A stretch of 64,000 nt of DNA from Arion vulgaris (taxonomy: Eukaryota > Mollusca > Gastropoda > Stylommatophora > Arionidae): NCBI GenBank assembly GCA_020796225.1, contig CM036755.1:45488306-45552305 (forward strand), in the 5' to 3' direction. Positions 60,945 through 64,000 of this stretch are shown here, one piece after another. Position 1 is the first letter of the stretch, and each line of letters opens with the position of its first letter. The position numbers were made by a program, and so were the translations under genes. Under the pieces are notes generated by a model. It had not been told where the DNA came from. It saw nothing but the letters and a program-made list of their open reading frames with translations, and made no database searches.

Positions 60945-61378
60945 CATCACTATCATCATCGCCGTCAACCGCATGACAATCATCATCATCATCACCATCA
61001 TCACCATCCTCATCATCACCACCACCATCATCATCATCATCATCATCATCATCCCATCATCATCATCATCACCATCATCATTATCGTCATCATCATCACC
61101 CTAATCACCGTCATCACCATCATCATCATCCAAACATCATCATCATCATCATCCGCATCACCCTAATCACCAGCATCATCATCATCCAAACATCATCATC
61201 ATCATCATCCGCATCACCCTAATCACCACCATCATCATCATCCAAACATCATCATCATCATCATCCGCATCACCCTAATCACCACCATCATCATCATCCA
61301 AACATCATCATCATCATCCGCATCACCCTAATCACCAGCATCATCATCATCGACTCCAGAACAATCATCATCATCACC
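60945..61378. repeat. (ATC)n microsatellite with about 60-bp higher-order unit
   Basis: From 61085, four copies of 'ATCATCATCCAAACATCATC' plus 'ATCCGCATCACCCTAATCAC' show a longer unit within the trinucleotide tract. Confidence 0.94.
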
Positions 61379-61429
61379 ACAGTCATATCCACCTCCTGCC
61401 CAAAAGATCCCAACAGATCTAAAGGGTTT

Positions 61430-61685
61430 TTAAAGGGTTTTAAAACCAAAGGATTGACTTCATTGCACCGGTTTTACCAGAAAGGTTCGGTCCCTCTCCA
61501 CATAAATGGTGGTCACCTGCCGAGAGTACTGCACAGCGCACGAACTGCGTAGCTCTAGCAACAATCCTAGGGGTCTCTGGAAAAAACTGCACTCCTGAAA
61601 AGAATGGCGGATTCCCAGATTCAGACCCACGACCTTCGAGATGCAAGGTAAAGTCTTAACCACTTAGCCACATAGAACCCCTAAT
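61430..61685 (-). mobile_element. SINE-M, complete copy
   Basis: 'TTTTAAAACCAAAGGATTGA', 'CTTCATTGCACCGG', 'CACCTGCCGAGAGTACTGCA', 'AACAATCCTAGGGGTCTCTG', 'CCACGACCTTCGAGATGCAA', 'CACTTAGCCACATAGA'. Same layout as 50344-50605. Confidence 0.9.
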
Positions 61686-62191
61686 ATATATCCCATAGAT
61701 ATTCATCTCAAGTGTTCCATTTCCATCCCGACTCCCTTTCTGTTTCTTCCTTCACCTCAAATCCTTCCTCTTCCCATTTATAACAAAAAGTCACAACAGA
61801 AACAAATCGAAACACGATCAAACAACATAATCCTTCATCCCCTGAATCGTCCTTCTTAACCGCAGTATTGTCCTCATGTTTACCAAACAGATCCACCATT
61901 TGACCCTCATCCCCAGATCTGACTAAGATTATCCCTGGATTAGCCCAACACTCAGTTCACACCTGCTTGCAGTCACATCCCAGTGAAACAACCACAGACT
62001 GAAAACAATGGAACTAAATCATGGGCGTATCCTGCTGATAGTCCGTTGAGAGGAACAAAAGTAATATCTTATTGAAAGTGATAGTATTAAAAAGACACTA
62101 CTACTCGGTACCGCCCTGAAGAACTACAAGAGAAATATTATAGAATGTAAACAAATGATATTTGTAGATATATGTCTGTATTTCGTCTGTG
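61686..62191. other. Low-repeat stretch, no gene seen
   Basis: No recognised family. A 63-codon minus frame (61708-61899) is not convincing. Confidence 0.45.
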
Positions 62192-62440
62192 TGGTTTCAG
62201 GGCTCACAAGGGGAGCAAAGAATAGAACCACTACAAGGCATATAGTAAGAGGAAACTGAAGCAGGATCTATGGAATCTACCCTAGTAAATAAAAATCATC
62301 GCAGAAATCGGATATGCTGGTCTACTTGTAGGAGCATGACTGGCACAACGTACAATCACTCTTAGGCTCAGATCACATACACATCATATAGAGTGGTTTT
62401 ACAAGTGGTCGATATGAAGTGTCCGAAGAAGTAGTCTGTA
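62192..62440 (+). mobile_element. SINE-C copy
   Basis: GTGTGGTTTCAGGGCTCAC, a diverged core (ATAGTAAGAGGAAACTGAAG), 'CTACCCTAGTAAATAAAAAT', 'GGCTCAGATCACATACACAT' and a short GAAGAAG end. Confidence 0.87.
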
Positions 62441-62496
62441 TTAACACAAGTAATGATATTTATAATTACTGGCCTGACATGTGATGTTGTGAGAGT

Positions 62497-62735
62497 CTTC
62501 ATTGGCTACATATCACACACATGATCTAAAATAACGAGAGCTGATTGGTTGCATGCCTCACGTGAGTTAAAATAAAGATATCTGATTGGCTACGTGTTTC
62601 ACGTGACTTAAAATAAAGAAATCTGATTGGTTACGTGTCTCACGTGACTTAAAATATGGGAATCTGATTGGTTGCAAATCTCACATGACTTTAAATATAA
62701 GAATCGATTGGTTGCCAAATTTCACATTACTAGGA
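62497..62735. repeat. 41-bp repeat, about 6 copies, with CACGTG and CCAAT-type motifs
   Basis: Unit 'CTGATTGGTTACGTGTCTCA' plus 'CGTGACTTAAAATAAAGAAAT'. Most units carry ATTGG (an inverted CCAAT box), and three of them a CACGTG palindrome. Outer units are degraded (CACATGAC, CACATTAC). Confidence 0.9.
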
Positions 62736-62879
62736 CTTCATCCAAGCATTCAATGTTTATTTAGGATCATTTTCGCAGCACATCCGATATGTCCATAATT
62801 GCTGTGATCTCCTCCTAAGCTTGTCTTTCACTGTGTTCAAATTAGCAACCCTGTTCTGTGCTAGCTGATGTATCTACTG
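62736..62879. other. Unclassified sequence
   Basis: No recognised family. Confidence 0.4.
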
Positions 62880-63268
62880 GGGCTTCTCACGTGGGTTTCC
62901 CGTTTTGTAACAGGCAGTTAAAGAATCTTGATCACAGTGTAGGTGAGATCGATCTCCTATTCCTATCGGAGACGGACGATAAAACATAGGACCTTTGTTC
63001 AAGTTGAGCATCTAAAAGGACACTTTGCAGTTCAAAATCGATAAGAGCAGACAAGAAAGCCGCTGTTCGGGAAAAATTAATTACAAATATTAAAAATAAA
63101 ATTCCTACAAAATATTACTCTTATCTTCAAAGTTACATTAGGGACCCTCACTAATGCTACGGAGTTCGTGCACTGTCGCTGAGATTTTCCTGTGTAAGAA
63201 AGAAATCGTAGGCAACATGGTTACTCAATGAAGTGTAATGGTTTTGGTCTTATCAATCAATCACTTGA
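62880..63268 (+). mobile_element. SINE-G copy
   Basis: 'TCACAGTGTAGGTGAGATCG', 'CCTATTCCTATCGGAGACGG', 'AGTTCAAAATCGATAAGAGC', 'GCTACGGAGTTCGTGCACTG', 'GGTCTTATCAATCAATCAC'. The head is partial. Confidence 0.87.
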
Positions 63269-63274
63269 TTTAAC

Positions 63275-64000
63275 AAAAAAAAATTTACTTCAAAGAAAAC
63301 CAGGGGACAAAAATTTTTGAAATCCCAATTTGAAAAAAAATCCAAATTTTGGGACAAAATGAGACATCTAACATCCTTTTTCCCTTTTTTTGACAAATAC
63401 AAATTGTTGGGTTTTTTCCGTGTTCTGGGCCACATAAAGTGAATTTTCGGAAATTTGTCGGATTCTTCGGAAAAGTGACCTTCCATTTCAAAGCAACTGC
63501 GGGGCCAATTAATTTTGTGAGGGGGTTTATTTTGGGATGAAAACGGGTGTCCAACCCCTTCCCCAAAGGGAAATTTTACTTTCTTGTTTTTTTCCCTTTT
63601 CTTAAACTTTTTCTTTCAGTTTAAAACACTTCTTCTTCTTTGGGTTCTTCTTTACAATTTTAATCCTCCGGGGATAGTTTGATCTTTAAAAGATAGGCAT
63701 TGGTTTTGGTAGGCCTTCTGACTTCTACGTTTAGGACATTTGCACGACAGAAACCTTTTTGACTCTTACACAGGGGGTAGACTTCTTTCTTCAAAACCCC
63801 AAATTTGGGGGTTTAACCCTCCGGGTTAAAACACAATTTTCCACTTTTGCAATATCCTTTGATTTTTTAAAAAACCTTATTTAAAAGAATTTCATTGCAT
63901 TTGATAAAAACCCATGTTTGTTTATCCTTTCTTACAGGAAGATAGGAAATCATCGTTGATTGAAAAAACCCATGTTTTTGATTTTTTTCTTAGGAAGATA
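63275..64000. other. Homopolymer-distorted window end, probably poor consensus
   Basis: Runs such as AAAAAAAAATTT, GGGG and TTTTTT are enriched. The SINE-A copy inside is altered mainly by base losses and homopolymer growth rather than substitutions. The end carries a near-repeat (AAAAAACCCATGTTTTTGAT and AAAAACCCATGTTTGTTTAT). Short frames here should not be trusted. Confidence 0.6.
63628..63838 (-). mobile_element. SINE-A copy, corrupted
   Basis: 'CTTCTTCTTTGGGTTCTTC', 'GCATTGGTTTTGGTAGGCC', 'CGTTTAGGACATTTGCACG', 'CAAATTTGGGGGTTTAACC'. The core is unreadable. Recognised by order of blocks only. Confidence 0.7.

Overview
This is 64 kb of repeat-dominated nuclear DNA from a eukaryote, most likely an invertebrate animal. 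The evidence is tRNA-derived SINEs with split pol III promoter boxes, non-LTR retrotransposons ending in reverse-transcriptase or RNase H C-termini, a Penelope-like element with a GIY-YIG domain, hAT-like and mariner-like MITEs, and very long microsatellites and minisatellites. A mollusc or other lophotrochozoan would fit, but I cannot name the species. I see no convincing host protein-coding gene, rRNA, functional tRNA gene, operon or CRISPR array. The longest open reading frames are artefacts of tandem repeats.

I use working names for repeat families. SINE-A, SINE-B and SINE-C share a conserved core (GTCGTAAGAGGCGAC) and mostly end in a (GAA)n tail. SINE-D, E, F, G, M and O have tRNA-like heads. 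U, P, J and V are dispersed repeats of unknown class. LINE-N is the RNase H-bearing group. LINE-I, J2, K, L and M are groups recognised by the 'WFGH...GRPRKRW' type C-terminus.

Layout. 0-16 kb: LINE and SINE debris, a 19-bp satellite, a hAT-like MITE, and a large palindrome inserted in a LINE. 16-24 kb: a full SINE-B with target-site duplication, TG and purine tracts, a low-repeat stretch (19.25-20.2 kb), and a broken Penelope-like element on the minus strand. 24-33 kb: 63-bp and 37-bp arrays, nested SINEs, a MITE carrying a LINE fragment, and pyrimidine-rich arrays. 33-42 kb: 18-, 40-, 48- and 15-bp arrays that border or derive from transposons. 42-53 kb: SINEs, an RNase H LINE whose 3' end matches SINE-B, and 30-, 38-, 9- and 49-bp arrays. 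53-61 kb: two very large arrays (21-bp, about 120 copies; 36/37-bp, about 100 copies). 61-64 kb: SINEs, a CACGTG/CCAAT-containing minisatellite, and a final 0.7 kb that looks like poor-quality consensus.

The parts appear to interact. RNase H LINEs probably mobilise SINE-B, whose 3' end matches LINE-N. The LINE-I group, which also ends in (GAA)n, may mobilise other tailed SINEs. Several minisatellites have units that are recognisable pieces of a neighbouring retrotransposon, so the dominant local process looks like insertion followed by tandem amplification of transposon fragments. Family names and boundaries come from comparing copies within this window, not from a database.
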